In this document: positions 1-12,981 of the stretch, one piece after another
Layout of the letters: each line of letters begins with the position of its first letter
Position numbering within the stretch: position 1 is the first letter of the stretch
Assembly (NCBI GenBank): GCA_030374805.1
Contig: JARGSG010000033.1
Coordinates: forward strand, 62,001-126,000
Direction of reading: 5' to 3'
DNA length: 64,000 nt
Source: Gracilaria gracilis
Lineage: Eukaryota; Rhodophyta; Florideophyceae; Gracilariales; Gracilariaceae
Notes under the pieces: model-generated
The model's database searches: none
What the model was told of the DNA's origin: nothing
Seen by the model: only the letters and a program-made list of their open reading frames with translations
Made by a program: the position numbers and the translations under genes

Positions 1-861
1 TTGATTTTTTCGCTTGCCACCGCGCATGGCGTTTCCGGAATCAGACGAGAGTGCACATGGCCACTTGGCAGATTTGTCGCCCAATAGGGATGCGTTGCAC
101 TCCATAACGTGCCAGAGTGCCAAGCCAATCACATGGCGCTGCATTGTTGCAACCCCCCGCCATGTGCAATGGAGTGGTATGTTGCGGTGGCCCGGTGAAT
201 CCGCTACCCTGCACAGGGAGTGTCAAACGCAGTATCTCCGTCACAACGGCTCTCCCGCGTCAAGAAGGAACTTCGCCTAGATCAGGAACATTGCCATTCG
301 TTGGTTTCTTGCCCGTTTGGGATGACAGTTGGCTCACCGACTCCGAAAGTGAAGCGCTTTCACTGGAAATCACTTGCGTTTGGTTTGGTAGCCGAAAACG
401 GAATGTAGGAATTCTCCGTCACGAAGGCTAGTGCCTTTTTCCATAGGGCAGATCAGCGACCCCGAAGCCAGACTCCAACCGTCACCGTTGTACACCCACT
501 TGGTCTCCGAAAGAAAACAAAGCCTAGTGTCGGGAACAACGCAGGAAACAGCAGAAGTCATTGTATGGAGTGCTGTTGCAAGTATCATATGCCTGTGCGT
601 CAGGAAGAAAGAGAAGTAACCCGCGCGGATATAGTACATCTTAGCATTCCGAAGTCGGTTTGTACCATGTTATGGTGTTCTGGATGGTTTCTTACGCTTT
701 GGTAACCGTTATACGGTGGTAGGCTTTTGTTCAACGAGACGTTCGCTTGGCCTCCATGTCTTGGGATTGATGGAAAGGTTGATACGCTCTGTAGCGACAA
801 CAAATGGTATGATATGATGGGATTTGAACTCCGATCAACCGGATATCTCTCACATGAGATG
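1..861 (+). mobile_element. 3' internal remnant of a plus-strand Gypsy element (E0)
   Basis: Positions 1 to about 555 resemble, in inverted orientation, the linker between integrase and chromodomain of element E1 (about 5560-6100). Both share blocks such as AGTGTCGGGAACAAC and AACTTCGCCT. This places the stretch as the distal pol part of a related element running left to right, most of which lies outside the window. It is directly followed by the 2.58-kb LTR starting at 862. From about 555 to 861 I see no recognisable domain and no clear polypurine tract. No long open frame survives, so it is a decayed fossil. Confidence 0.6.
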
Positions 862-1982
862 TGTCTACAATGAAGTGCCCCGATTCAAGGAAGACGTTTT
901 AAAGTATTGAAGTGTCCCAGAAGGGAAGTTAGCCAGTATGCTGGAGTGTGCTTTTGCGCAAATGAGTGAGTCACGCGTTGCACAATCACCGAGACACCGG
1001 TGTCTGTGATCCCAATTCGGGAAGAAGTCGTGATGATAACCAATGTTGGTACTATGCACCTTGTCGTAAGGTTCGTGAGAAAGTGTTTCATTTGGATGCA
1101 TGGAAAGATCCTCATTTAGGAAGTTGTTTCGAAAACCCTTGTGGGTGTGAGAAGATGAAGTGATAAACAGTGATAGAGTGGGATACTGAGCTGTCTGTAC
1201 AGAAAACCGACTCGCTGTTGTTGTGAACCCTTGATCAGGTGATATGTGGGGAAAGTGATACTGCGTTACGGATAATCGATGTGTTTGTCAGAAGCGTACC
1301 GTGATCGGGTGGTTACCTGCCGCCACATTATCTGGTAGTATGGTAGTACCGGAACGGTTTACACCATGGTTTGGTATGTTCATTTGTTTGCTCTTCAGAA
1401 GGAGTACTGGAGATTTTCTCTCCGTAGAAACGGCGCTGTTACAAGTACTGGGCACCACGGATGGTCGTCGAACGCTATCGTTCGTCGGTCAACGGCCCGT
1501 CGGGGATGGAAGGAACGGGAACCATTACTGGTAACACTTGTCTACTCTGGTTGAGTTACCCCGTATTCGGTATGAAACCTCAGGGTGTAGAATATCGTAA
1601 GAAGGGATGAAGAATGCTGACGTTTGCCCCCGGTAGGGGTTCTTTCGCACGAATGTGATGTCTCACAAAGTGAGATTGAAGCCCAAACCGGGAATGTTAA
1701 TGCGAAGGCGTGCAAACGCATTGTAACCGCAAACCGGCTAGGACGGGTGTCAATTATGAAGAAGATCCCGCTGGGAATGCCCTGCAGTAGGAAAAGAAGA
1801 TGAAGACGAGTGAAGAGGTCGTTGCCGCTTTGTCGGAGAAGGTTCAGGATATTTTTCCAATTGTGGCTCGTGCTGTGTGTAACTTTGGAAGGTGTGGTGT
1901 ACCCACGTATGAGAGACTACGGTACAGTGTCCCTACGCGATGTGGAAACTGCCGCGATCGGCAGAGCTTTTATGCTTGTAGC
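862..1982 (+). repeat. Left part of a 2.58-kb LTR, split by E1
   Basis: Begins TGTCTACAATGAAGTG and matches 60283 onward nearly base for base until the E1 insertion. The undisrupted copy at 60283-62867 shows that 1978-1982 (GTAGC) was duplicated when E1 landed. Flanks outside 862 and 60283 differ, which fixes the repeat edge at TGTCTAC. Probably the 3' LTR of the element whose internal end lies at 1-861. Confidence 0.75.
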
Positions 1983-2979
1983 TGTAGAACAAACCCCAAA
2001 GAGGGTACGTGTCCACCAGGGTGTCCGAGTCCTGCTCCCACAAAAGGGCGAACTCAGAAGTAGAGCCCTCTGCCCGTGCGCGTGCCGCGTGGCAGCCGGG
2101 TGTAAACCGGAGACGGTACTGGAATAACCTGCAGACGTAAAGAAGAGCGTGGGCCTAGAGAGGAATAACCGACGACGGATCAAGAGAGAACGAGTCTAGA
2201 AGTGGAGCGAACGGTGCCGTAAGACGGTGTAATGCTCCTACGGAGAACCAAACGAGCGAAGCTACGGCCCGTGCCAACGGCGGGAACAGGGCCGATAGCG
2301 GAACGAGACACACACACACGAGTGTCCAGATATAACTCTATACAGAGGCGGAAGCGAGACCTGCACCAGGAAAACGATGAACTAAACAAAGATCCGGTAC
2401 CTCGGTGAACGACAACAAATACAACCTGATACTGGGGTAATTAGCGAAACAAGCCAGAAACTGATTGTAAAGAACTTCCTTAGGGACCCTGAGGGGTGAT
2501 TGTACCGAGATCAGTCGTGGTTACTCTCCTTAGAGGATCCGTGAACCTACGTTGGCAGTAGCAACCATAGCCCAGCCTGTGGGATGAAGACCACGTACTT
2601 CAAGAAGAAGATACGACTCAGGTGAGTTTTACTTAGTGGCTCCAGGGCGAGATCGCCCGAGCATATATACTATCTACTCTATCTAGGGCTGCGCACTCCC
2701 ACGAGGGCTCTACACGTGGACAACCCAGTGTCAGGGTGCCACAGTATCTACCCAGCGGGTGTGACGCCAAATATTTGGACAAATATGCCACAAGGCCCTA
2801 CTGTACACCTATTTCATAGGTTCTATCCCCGATTCACCCAACAATGTACGTCCCAACAATATTTCCAATTTCACCCGAAACGGGGTCCATATTCATAGTC
2901 TGACACGTCAGGGCTCAATGGATAGAGCTCCATTATGAGAACCTTCATTGTGCCGACATCGGATTGCCATTGCTCCACA
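1983..2979 (-). repeat. E1 3' LTR (left copy)
   Basis: 997 bp, about 99.7% identical to 12982-13978. It begins TGTAGAACAAACC and ends TTGCTCCACA on the plus strand. A polypurine tract complement sits immediately inside it at 2980, which marks this as the 3' LTR of a minus-strand element. It contains the CCGGGTGTAAACCGG motif at about 2095-2110. Confidence 0.9.
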
Positions 2980-2996
2980 TCTCCCCCTCCTTAGCC
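2980..2996 (-). promoter_or_regulatory. E1 3' polypurine tract
   Basis: Plus strand TCTCCCCCTCCTTAGCC, i.e. GGCTAAGGAGGGGGAGA on the element strand, abutting the LTR edge at 2979. This is the expected primer for plus-strand DNA synthesis in LTR elements. The same core abuts the LTR in E2 (30858) and E3 (42738). Confidence 0.8.
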
Positions 2997-3304
2997 AAGG
3001 GTTCGCCCTTTGGTCGGCGGGAAGGCGCCGGCGACCGGTACGTAAATACTGATCCTCAGAATGGCGGACTCCGAGACTTCGGCAATACCTTCAGAGCTTC
3101 CTGAGCCAACGCGTGGTACACGACATTACTCTTCTCCGACTTCGCGGCAAAAGCTCTTATCTTCAACCCTCTGTCCTACACCAGGCATGAATCCTTTCGC
3201 AACTAACCCGCTTCCGGGGAACGCTTCCTCAAGTGCCTCACAGGCGGTCTTCGAGTGCTGCTCCCGTCTAGAACCTTTCCTATTTAGGCTTTCAACAACT
3301 TCCT

Positions 3305-4975
3305 ATGCAAGCGTCATCTCAGTTCCATTCGTCCCAAGCTATGGTGCCAGCTCATCAACCCTCGGGGTATCAGCAGTCTCCTTACCAAATGGCAGACTCG
3401 TCCGGATATTTTGGCGGGTTTAACTCAATGCCCCTCTCTCAAGGAGGTTCTCACGCACAGCGACAGTACCATCCATCTGGTTACCAACCTCCTGGCTACT
3501 TCTCCCAACAGGGCGCTCAACCTGGACAATCCTCGCAAGGATACGATCCCGCAGCGCCTCCTCAGGCTCCCGATATCGACGCAGCGGTGTGGAACTCCGA
3601 GCAAGCGATGCCGTTAACGGTCAATGCCAGGGGCTGGATCAGCTTGGAAATTCTGCGTTTCAGACGGCCTCGGCAGCATGGCGAGGTGTATTGCCGTGCG
3701 CCTTGATTCCATCCGACAGCCGTAGCCGACGAGGCTCTTACTGATTCGTATGCTGAGAACGGTTATCTCCCAGGTAGGCTCCATCGCGAAGTTGTTCGGT
3801 CCAGAAGCTGGCGTCTCCGGGTGGCGGTCGATCCCCTGCACCTGTTATGTGCGGGCGGTGATTCCCTTAGTCGCACTAGGGCACTGTGGGCTCGTACTGG
3901 CTATGAAGGAGCTAGCCGTGTTCGATCGGATCACTTGATACCGTTGCGGTTCAACTTTGACGTGTCACATTTCCGAACTTTCGGCGAGATATCCTACGGA
4001 TACGCATTAGCGGAGTTCAACGAGTCTCCCCATAGGGCTGAGGTACCGAATGTGGTCGATGGTTTGCTTCTCTGGAGTCGTCCCCTTCTTCGGGCGGAAT
4101 TCCGATACCTTCGGCGATCATCCAATGATTTCTTGTGGAGCTTTGAGCGCCGTGTTCGGCTCGAGCAAAGCTTGCGGTCCCGTCGAGGGTTCCTGATTCC
4201 GTATCCACACTTGGAGGCTGAGCGATTGCGCTACAACTCCCTGCCGGGGCGATACGCTGCGCTTCCCAGCTGGTGGGCGAGTGTCGAGGTCCCGCGAGGG
4301 TGCTACGCCGAACTTCCTCCATGCCTCTACTATGTAGGCTGTAGAATGTTGAACGATCCCTACTCTGGGTACTGGACGCTCTTTGCGGCAGAGTGGCGTG
4401 CCCGCGTGGCGATACATCTCCTGTGAGATACGTACGATCATTACCGTCTCTGGTATCTCCCTCCGATGCTCCGATGGATTATCCGGCGACAGGATCTGTC
4501 TATACCCTTGGGGTCCGATTCCAACCAGGAAGAGGTTCACCTGCTCCTACGCTTCATCGAGGCCGTCGATTGGGACCGGATTCCGGTGCACTGGCAGCCA
4601 GAAGGTGGTCCTCGCGGCAAAGACCGATCACCGGGAAGAATATCCACCCGTTCGGGGACCTTCGCGTACTACGATCCGTGGGAATGGCAAATGATCTCCG
4701 AAGCTCATGCGAGAGCAATGATGCGGGCCCCTAGGGCTATGCAGATTGGACACCCGACTGGGTTCGTATTCCCTGATGACTATGGGCCTCCAGCGGACTG
4801 GGTCGATCCCTCCTTAGACCATGGTGATGGCGAGGTGGTGGACGACGACATCCCCCTGGTGGGTGTTCTGAATACGGGCGCCGACGCGGCACAGGTCCCT
4901 GCGGAGGGCACTCAAGTTCCCGCGGGTTGGGGTCTTACGACGCCGGCTCCCGGAAACAACGCTGGTCACCAGTAG
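3305..4975 (+). pseudogene. E1 antisense ORF (broken copy of the E2 ORF at 31094-32923)
   Basis: Plus-strand coding remnant on the strand opposite gag-pol, between the 3' LTR and the chromodomain. It is recognisably homologous to the E2 and E3 antisense ORFs. The N-terminal part is Gln/Ser/Pro-rich with the SGYFGGF motif. The core carries RPLLRAEFRYL, a GFLIPY block and WWASVEVPRGCYAELPPC. The C-terminus is acidic. I recognise no known protein family and see no signal peptide. The reading frame is broken several times. Function unknown. Confidence 0.65.
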
Positions 4976-5355
4976 TCTGGGCAGGGTGCCTGAGGGCGTG
5001 TAGTTCTGTCACTGAGATACGATAAACCCAATTAGGTCACAGCTTGGCATTACTTCTCTCCTCCTGTAGGATCTTTCTCGTGTTCGAGCTTCTTTCATAC
5101 TTCCTTCCTTTTCCTTCTTCATTTCCTAACCAGGATGCACTTCATTTACATTCGTGGCAACATCTTCCTAGATACTTCATGACTTTTTACTTCTTAGTTC
5201 CGTTATACGGCGATGAACCGACAATTCGGTGCGTTCTTTCTGTGTTCATACTGTACATAAGACCAACCTTGTGGGTGTCTTCTCTTCTCTTCTTAGAGCT
5301 TCTCGCAACCTACCGCGTAGCGGCACACCATACTTACCACATGTCGGTGACAGTT

Positions 5356-8300
5356 CTATCCCACTTGGGCATTATCTAGAGTTGGGGGTAATGCGGACCG
5401 GGTTCTTCGGTGATAAGCGATAATCTTGGACCTCGGAAGGTGCTCAACTGGCTCCCAAGTGTCCTGCTCTGGAAGATAGCCGTACCAACGGACGCGATAG
5501 ATTACTTTCCCGTCCTGGGCAACACTGTGCTTCACGATACGATCGACCACGAAATCCTGTGGGTACACCCCGACGTCTTCGGTTCCTTTGGTTGTTCCCG
5601 ACATTGGGCTTTGCTTCTCTACGTAACCCGAGCGGGTACACGCAAGTAACAACGGGTTTCCGGCTTCGGTGAGGTGGGGGTGTCTCGTTGATGAGAGCGC
5701 TAACCGTCACGACGGGGAATGGCTAACTTCCGTTTCCGGCTGCCAATCTCCACGAAAGTGGCTTCTGGTGAAAGCTCTTCACTTCCGGAGTCCGGTGGAC
5801 TAACCTCTTTTCCCAGCGGGCATCAATTTTAACTAACGACGACGTTCCTGATCCAGGCGAAGTTGCTCCTCAACGCGGGAGAGCCGTTGCGACGGAGATA
5901 CTGCGTTTGAACACTCCCTGTGCAGGGTGGCGGATTGGCCGGGCCACGGCGCTGTATTGCGTCGCATGCGCGCCCACTTGACGAGTGCCGACCAATCGGA
6001 ACAGTTTGCACTACTCCACGTGGCAGAGTGCTAACCAATCCGGTGGCGTTGCACACTGAGTGGGGATTTCCGTGCACGGCGCTGTCCTACTGAGCGCTTC
6101 TGTGCCACACGATGCTCCTGAGAGGGCTTCTCCGATGCTTTTCATAAACTTCCCTTTCTGAACCAGGCTCTACGACCTTATCCACAAGGATCCTCTGCTT
6201 CACCACACTTACTGTGGGTACTTCCCATTGGGCTAGTCGCTGCGCTGACCCATTGACGGGTCGGCGGAGACCGTTTTTTCGTTACGTCTTGCCTTCTGCG
6301 CCTCTTCCGAGCGAGGCGTAGAAGCAGCCAACGACTTGGACGCTTGTTCACAAGGGTTCTCATCACTAACAGTGGTCTTCCTCGCAGGGGTAACTTCGTC
6401 CTCATTACTGACATTCGCCTCGACGGAGGATCCCACACGCGTGTGCGTTAGCGGCGGTATTCCCGATCCGGGCTCCTGTCTCTTTGAGAGCTCAAGCACG
6501 TCAGCCAATCCAGCAGATGCCGGAGCAGCCTGAACGCGATTACGTGAGTCCTCTCCCTCCTTAGAGTGCGATGCGGCAGCTGGTATTACCGTAGCCGGGG
6601 GTCGAACTCGAGTTGAGTGCGTAAGTGTAGCGCGAAATGGGCTATCCTTGACTAGCTCTGATACCTCAAGTAGGTCCGATAAACCCCTTTCTTGGTGGGG
6701 GAGAATCGACGGGCGGTTCGCGCTGTCCCCGTTTGATTCCGTTCCTTTCTGTGTTGCAAATACTCCAGTTCCGGTTTCCGGTAGCGTTACCAATTCTTGG
6801 AGTGGGCTCGGTGCCCTGTAGACGCGATCGCGTGATATCCGTTCGTGTTGGTTATTAATTTCCAGCACGACGGTGTCTCCAGACATGGAAATAACCTTGT
6901 AGGGTCCATCCGCAATCGGCGATAACTTGTGGTGGCGTTCGTTCTCCGGGTTATAATACTCCTTACGAAGGAACACATAATCTCCTACCTGTAAGTTAGG
7001 TAACGGTCTCCGAATTCGGCTATCAAAGTTGCGCTTGTAGGCGAGCTGAGCCCTGTCCATAGAGGCACGTGCTGCCGGTACCAGCTCGGTGAGCCATTTC
7101 TTCCACGCATCGCGGTACAAGCCCGGTGACGGGAACGTATCCAGAGTTGGCTGCGCCTCGATGGCTAGAGAAGGTGGTCTCCTCGACAGTACCAGTTCAA
7201 ATGGTGAAAGTCCTGTTACCCGATGGACCTGGGTGTTGTATGCATACGTGAAAGCGTCCGTGAACTGATCCCACGTCTTGGGATGATCTGCCACATAGGA
7301 TCTCAAAGCACCAAGGATGGTTCGATTAAATCTTTCTACTTGTCCGTTCGCTTGCGCATGATAGGTCGTAGTGAATAAGTTCCTAATATACAGGATCCTA
7401 CACATATCTTGAAAGAACTTCGAGCAGAATTGAGAGCCGTTATCGGAAAATAACTGTACCGGTGGGCCATACACAAAGACCCAGTGGGTAACAAACGCTT
7501 GAGCCACAGCGGCTGCTGTTATCCGTTTGAGCGGCACTGTTCTAACCAATTTAGAGAACCTGTCGGTGATGACCAGTGGGTACCGGTTCCCTCGAGAGGT
7601 CTTAATCCATTCTCCAAGAATGCCAATGGCGAAGAACTCCAGCGGTGCCCGTGCGGGAAACAACGTTAACTTCTTCGAGTACTTTCTTAATTTGACGTCA
7701 TTCTTGGCACAAGTCTGAGAGGAGCGGCGGACTGCGTAACAGTCGAACGCCATTGCGGGCCAATAGAAGTCCCTTCTTAAGGTGAGATAAAGCTTCCTTC
7801 CTCCCGGGTGGGCTCCCAACTTCACATAGTGAGACAAGTGTAGTACGCGACTCTGTAAGGAGTGAGGTACCACCATTTGTGGGTTGGTTTCAACCGTTCG
7901 CACCAAGTAGCCTTGGTCATTCACCTGGAAATGTATCCTATACCCACCGTTCAGACGGGCCCTAACCTGTATACAAAAGGGATCCATCTGCTGTTCCCGT
8001 ATCATCTCCTCGGGCGAGATCGGTACAAATGACCCGGTATCCGGTTCTACAGTCTGTGTGGCGAGAATATCGTCAAACTCATCATCCGATAGGATTTCTG
8101 TCTTCCCCTCATCGAGGTCACCAACCATAAAGCATGGTATCTTTTCCGTGTCCTCGGTGGGTTCAGCTTCTGCTGCAGTGCCCAAACGGGATAGAGCGTC
8201 TGCCTGCAAGTTCAAGGAGCCTTTCTTGTACACTACTTCAAAGTCAAATTCGAGAGTCGGAGTCTCCATCTCATCAGTTGACCCGACGGTTCGGTAATTT

Positions 8301-10617
8301 CCATGAGCCAGCGTAGGCAAGAATGGTCCGTGTGTACCCGAAAATGGGTTCCCATGAAGTATGGTCTCAACGTTGAGAGGGCCCATACGACGGCAAGGCA
8401 TTCCTTCTCTGAAACGGAGTAATTCCGTTCGTGCACATTCAGTGATCTCGACCAATACCCAATAGGGTGACGTTTGCCAGACTCTTCCACCTGGAACAAC
8501 GCACAACCAACTTGGTTCGCACTCGCATCAGTGTCAACCTCGTAGGGTAAGCCTGGTTTCGGCAGGGCCAAGACTGGTGGCGACGTTACGGCTTCAATTA
8601 GTGCCGCAAATGCGGACGCTTTCGCATCGCCAAAGGGTTCCAATTCCACTGGTCTTCCTTTCATCAGGAGTTTGTTCAACGGCGAAGCGATGTCCGAAAA
8701 GTTCGGCACGAAAGGACGGTAAACATTACACAGGCCTAAGAAGGATCGAAGCTCAGTTTGAGTTCTTGGGTGGTTCGCCTCTTTCAAGGATTTTACCCGC
8801 ACCTCGTCAATTGAGAGCTTTTCTGGGCAAATAATATGCCCAAGATACTTAACCGATTCGGTGAAAAACTCGCACTTCTTAAGCTTCAAGGTAATCCCTG
8901 CGTCCCGTAAAACGGTCATAACTTCCCGTACATGGGTGAGATGGTCCTCCATGTTATTGGAAAAGACGACGATGTCGTCCAAGTATACCAAACAGGTGGT
9001 TCACTTGAACCTAGCCAGGAAAATATCAACCGCTCGCTGAAACGTTGCGGGGGCGTTCGTTAACCCAAAGGGCATTCTCCGAAAACGGTACAGGCCTTGA
9101 TGGCACACGAAGGCCGTCTTATCTTTATCTTCTTCCCTTATGGGCACTTGCCAGTATCCCCAATTGGCATCTAAAGTGGTAAACACTTTCGCGCTCCCTA
9201 GAGAATCGATATATTCGTCCATACGGGGAATCGGGTATACGTCCTTCACTGTAACCGCATTTAACTTTCGGTAATCCATACAAAATCTCCATGATCCATT
9301 CGGCTTCGGCACCAAAACAGCTGGTGACGCCCCAGGGGATTGAGCGGGCTCAATAACGCCGGCTCGGAGCATCTTCTCGACTTGAGATTTTTCCTCTTCT
9401 CGGGCCTTCGATCCTGCCCTGTAAGGGTGTTGCGCAATGGGCCGAGTGTTCGGAAGTAGATCGATGCAATGCTCTGTGACTCCAATTTTTCCGAGAGTAC
9501 CATCCCACATGGGCGTAAACTCGCGGAGCATCTCGCGTAGCTTCTCCCGATGGGACTCCGGTACGTGCTCCAAATTGAGCTTCATTAACTCCTCAACAGG
9601 GTTCGTCTGTTCAGTGCCAGGTGACAACGGCTTAACCTCAAAAGGTGCTGGGGTGTCTGAACCTGAGTTCTTCTGGGTATCATCCGTATCGGCTTCAAGC
9701 GACTCATTCCGTAATTCGGCGAATTCGGCGGCCTCCTCCCCCTCTTTAGGGTCAGATACACCGAGCACGGTTCCAATCGGAATCTTCGTGGGTATCACTG
9801 CAGCGGGGTGCGGTAGTACCGTGCCAATTACTTGGTTCTTTGTTAACCATTGTTTGGTTTTGCCAAGATTGGCAACGAGGACCTTAAAGGCTTCATCCGG
9901 TTGAATCGTTACGACTCCATTAGCCAAAGCGATCTGGCGCTCTTCGTATAGTGCCAGTGACGGCTGCACTGTGTATAGACCAAACTGTTTGGTGACGACT
10001 TCAACCCACACCTGGGACTCCGGCGGAAGGTGCACCGATTTGAGCACGTGCAACTTCGTTGATGCCACTGTGCCTTTGGTAGGCTGATGTGCAACCGGAA
10101 GTGGTACGTGTTTCCGCGTAGCGGCTCGCAGAGGTCTCCGGACAATCGGAATTATTGAACCGTCTTCCATTTCTATGGTACGCTTCCGAGGACGGATATT
10201 TTCTACAAACCTGTCACAGAAATCACAACCCAGTATAACTGGTGCGGCTAGCAAATCGCAAACGACGAAATCTACCTTCACGAGGTGCCTTTCTAATCTT
10301 ACCAGGAGCGAAATGTAACCAGCCGTACTAATCGGATTATTGTTGGCATCCGAAATATCCATTGATGGACCGTAACGAACACGTTCCTGAAGAGCAGGCG
10401 GTATCAGTTTCCTGTGAATAAGGTTAGGAGCAGCGCCTGTGTCTAGGACCGACAACTGACGAACCATAAAATGTTCTGAAATGCCGAGATCGGCGTAAAC
10501 TTTATAGTTCCGCTTGGCCATAACCAGGATTCTATCCAGGAGACGGGGATTACGGGCCCGTATCCACGGTCGACAAAGAACACAAAAGTGTTCCAAATCC
10601 AAGTCGGTGCCTGCCAA
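5356..10617 (-). mobile_element. E1 pol region (protease, RT, RNase H, integrase, chromodomain), broken
   Basis: Order on the minus strand: aspartic protease with LDTGAAPN (about 10.4-10.5 kb); reverse transcriptase with DYRKLNAVTVKDVYPIPRMD and the YLDD box (about 9.4-8.9 kb); RNase H with TDASANQVG and SEKECLAVVWAL (about 8.6-8.3 kb); DDE integrase with VITDRFSKLVR and NGQVERFNRT (about 7.7-7.2 kb); a Ser/Thr-rich linker; and a chromodomain with FVVDRIV and VRWYGY (about 5.4-5.6 kb). This is a chromovirus-like Ty3/Gypsy layout. It is carried by three main open stretches and is broken, roughly three to five times. Confidence 0.85.
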
Positions 10618-10867
10618 TTTCCTTGATAGGATCGTAAACAGTCGGGGAGCGAAGCGGAGGCGCCTCGGGCGTGTTCTGCTTCGACTTGGAAGACGCCCCT
10701 CCCGTCGGGGGAGGCTCCCATACTTGGTTTCTCGGAGATGAAACCGCCTGATGCGGGCGATTTCCTTCCGCGGGAACTACCTGATTCCCGTTTACCGGTT
10801 CGCGACGCTGAGCCTGAAGGTTATTCTACGCGAAGGCAGGTTTACCATGCATGGTTCCAGCAGCTCC

Positions 10868-12835
10868 CTAAAGGGCCAACGAATGCATAGCGCCTTCATA
10901 GGATGTTCTGGGGACCCGTGCCTGTTCCTCGGGCGTCAGAGACTCGAACTGAGTGACGATCTTCAACCTACCCCGTGCCGGGACCGTGCACTGCGGTGAG
11001 ATATGACCAAATTCATAACATTCGAAGCAGATCACTGCGGTTGAACCATCGGTGGGACGCGCTATAACACGACCCTGCTGGGTGCTGTCCCTCCATCCTG
11101 GGCGAGTTGTCCTCATCATGCGACCTCCATAGGATATCGGTGCTGCCGGAACTCGGCGACCCTGAGCATACAAGGCCGGATCGCACTCCGTAGACGGCAC
11201 CGTGGTTGACGGCAATTCCGAGGTGGCAATTGAAGTGCCGATAGAACTCGGATTGCTACCTATGAGGTGCACATTATCCATGTCCATACTGGCTTCATTC
11301 CCATATGAAAGGGCCAGAGAAGAGTCAGAATTATTGGCAAACAGTACCTTACGAGGCTTCGACTTGGAGGGACGCCGAGCTCGGAGCGTATCCCCTTCAG
11401 CCTGGGCGTACTGTACCAATTCCAAATAGGTTATCTTCCGATTCTCCTCTCGATAACGGGCTACCAGTGCCCGAATCGCGGGATTCAGCCCATCGACAAA
11501 CATCGCACATCTCTCCTGTGAAGGATGAACATTACCACAGCGGTGGAAAGCCTTATTCAGGCGCGTTGAATAAGCCGTTTCCGTTTCTTCCGGACGTTGC
11601 TTCAGTTCCCTAAGGGCCGACTTAGCCTGCTGAATGGCATGACCAGTAGCGTATGACCTTAAGAGGTAATGAACCGCTTCGGGCCAACAAGTAACTCCAC
11701 CTTCCGAGGCTCTTGACGATCCAAGGATGGAATTAAACTGGTCTTCAGCCTGACCTTTCAGGTAATAGGGGAGGGCAATGTATGCCTGTCCCTCCGTCAT
11801 TCCGAGAATATTGGCTTCATGAACGAACCTAGAGAAAAAATCCAGCACCCCGATGGGGTCTTCTTCTTTAAACTCGCGATTCTTGAGTGTCACGCTGAGC
11901 TTACGGATGTGGGCACTCACCTTTTCGGTACTTCTAGAGGTTCTCTTCCCTTCGGACTTCTGTAACCGGTAGTAACGGTACGATAACAACTTCCGATAAA
12001 GCGGATTCGTAGGCTTCAACTCCTTAAGACCAGGACACTTAGTTCCCTTCTCCCGGGTACGAATTGCACCTTGAGAGGTAAACGTGGCCCTTGAACGGGA
12101 CGATTGAGAATGTCGACGACGTCGTTGACGACTACCTTCCGAGGCAGCGGACGATGACGACGATGACGAGCTGTCCGAGCTGTCAGAGTCATAGTCAGAT
12201 TCAGACGAATCCACGTGGTGGCGAAACTCTTTTGAGGACTTGCGATGGCTCTTCTCATCAGAGTGATGAACGAAATCCTTCGAAACAGACTTCTCCCGTG
12301 GGGGAACTTCTACTTCTTCATCCATCCTGACAATGGCTTCGAGGGTACCCAGACGAGCGTGAATTCGATCCGTTGTGGCACGGAACTCCTCCATTTTCTG
12401 ATGATAGGCATCCACGAAACCCTGTGGGGAACCAAAGCACTGCAGAATTGAGTTCTTTTCTTGTCTCAGGAGCTGGATTTATCCCGAAACATCTTTCATT
12501 TGAGCGTCTTTCACTTCCTTGCGAAGCGATTCGACCTCCTTTTTGAGTACAGCTTGAGAGCTAGCTCTCACCGCACTCTGGGCCTCAAGCATGCGAACTT
12601 GAGTATCCAATTCGGATAATACTGCGTGACTTGCCGCAGTAGCGGATAAGGGTTCTTCCAGAGGAACGGAAGGGGGCCCGGCCACTGGGGCATCAGACGT
12701 CTTCGACGGTTGTTTCCGGCTCTCGGATTTCTTCTCCTTCACCGGTAGCGGTTCAGGAACTGACCGCGCTTGCGGGGGTAAACCAGAACCAACAGAACGG
12801 GCCTTGGACGGACTTGGTCGTTTTCCGGATCCCAT
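10868..12835 (-). mobile_element. E1 gag region, broken
   Basis: Minus-strand gag. A basic/Ser-rich N-terminus and a predicted coiled-coil segment (12479-12835) are followed by a Ser-rich linker. A capsid-like alpha-helical region comes next, with YLLRSYATGHAI and TYLELVQYAQAEGDTL. One CCHC zinc knuckle (CFECYEFGHISPQC) lies at about 11.0 kb. It sits directly upstream of the protease-RT region. About one break. Confidence 0.8.
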
Positions 12836-12960
12836 TCCAATGACAGAAACAAACCCAAGCGAGGAAACAACTTCAAAAACAACAACAAACTTCTAGTTTC
12901 GAACTCTTATGAGTACTACTTCAATTAAACTTTCTTGTCAGGCCCTAGTCTACTAGACTC

Positions 12961-12978
12961 TTCTAAGTCGGGAGACCA
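12961..12978 (-). promoter_or_regulatory. E1 primer binding site
   Basis: On the element strand TGGTCTCCCGACTTAGAA, three bases inside the 5' LTR. It starts with TGG, as expected for pairing with a tRNA 3' CCA end. E2 has TGGTCACCCGACTTAGAA at the same place, so both probably use the same tRNA, which I cannot name. Confidence 0.7.
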
Positions 12979-12981
12979 GAA

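Noticed and set aside
2180-2389. Short minus-strand frames repeated at 13179
   Set aside because: Duplicated only because they lie in the two E1 LTRs.
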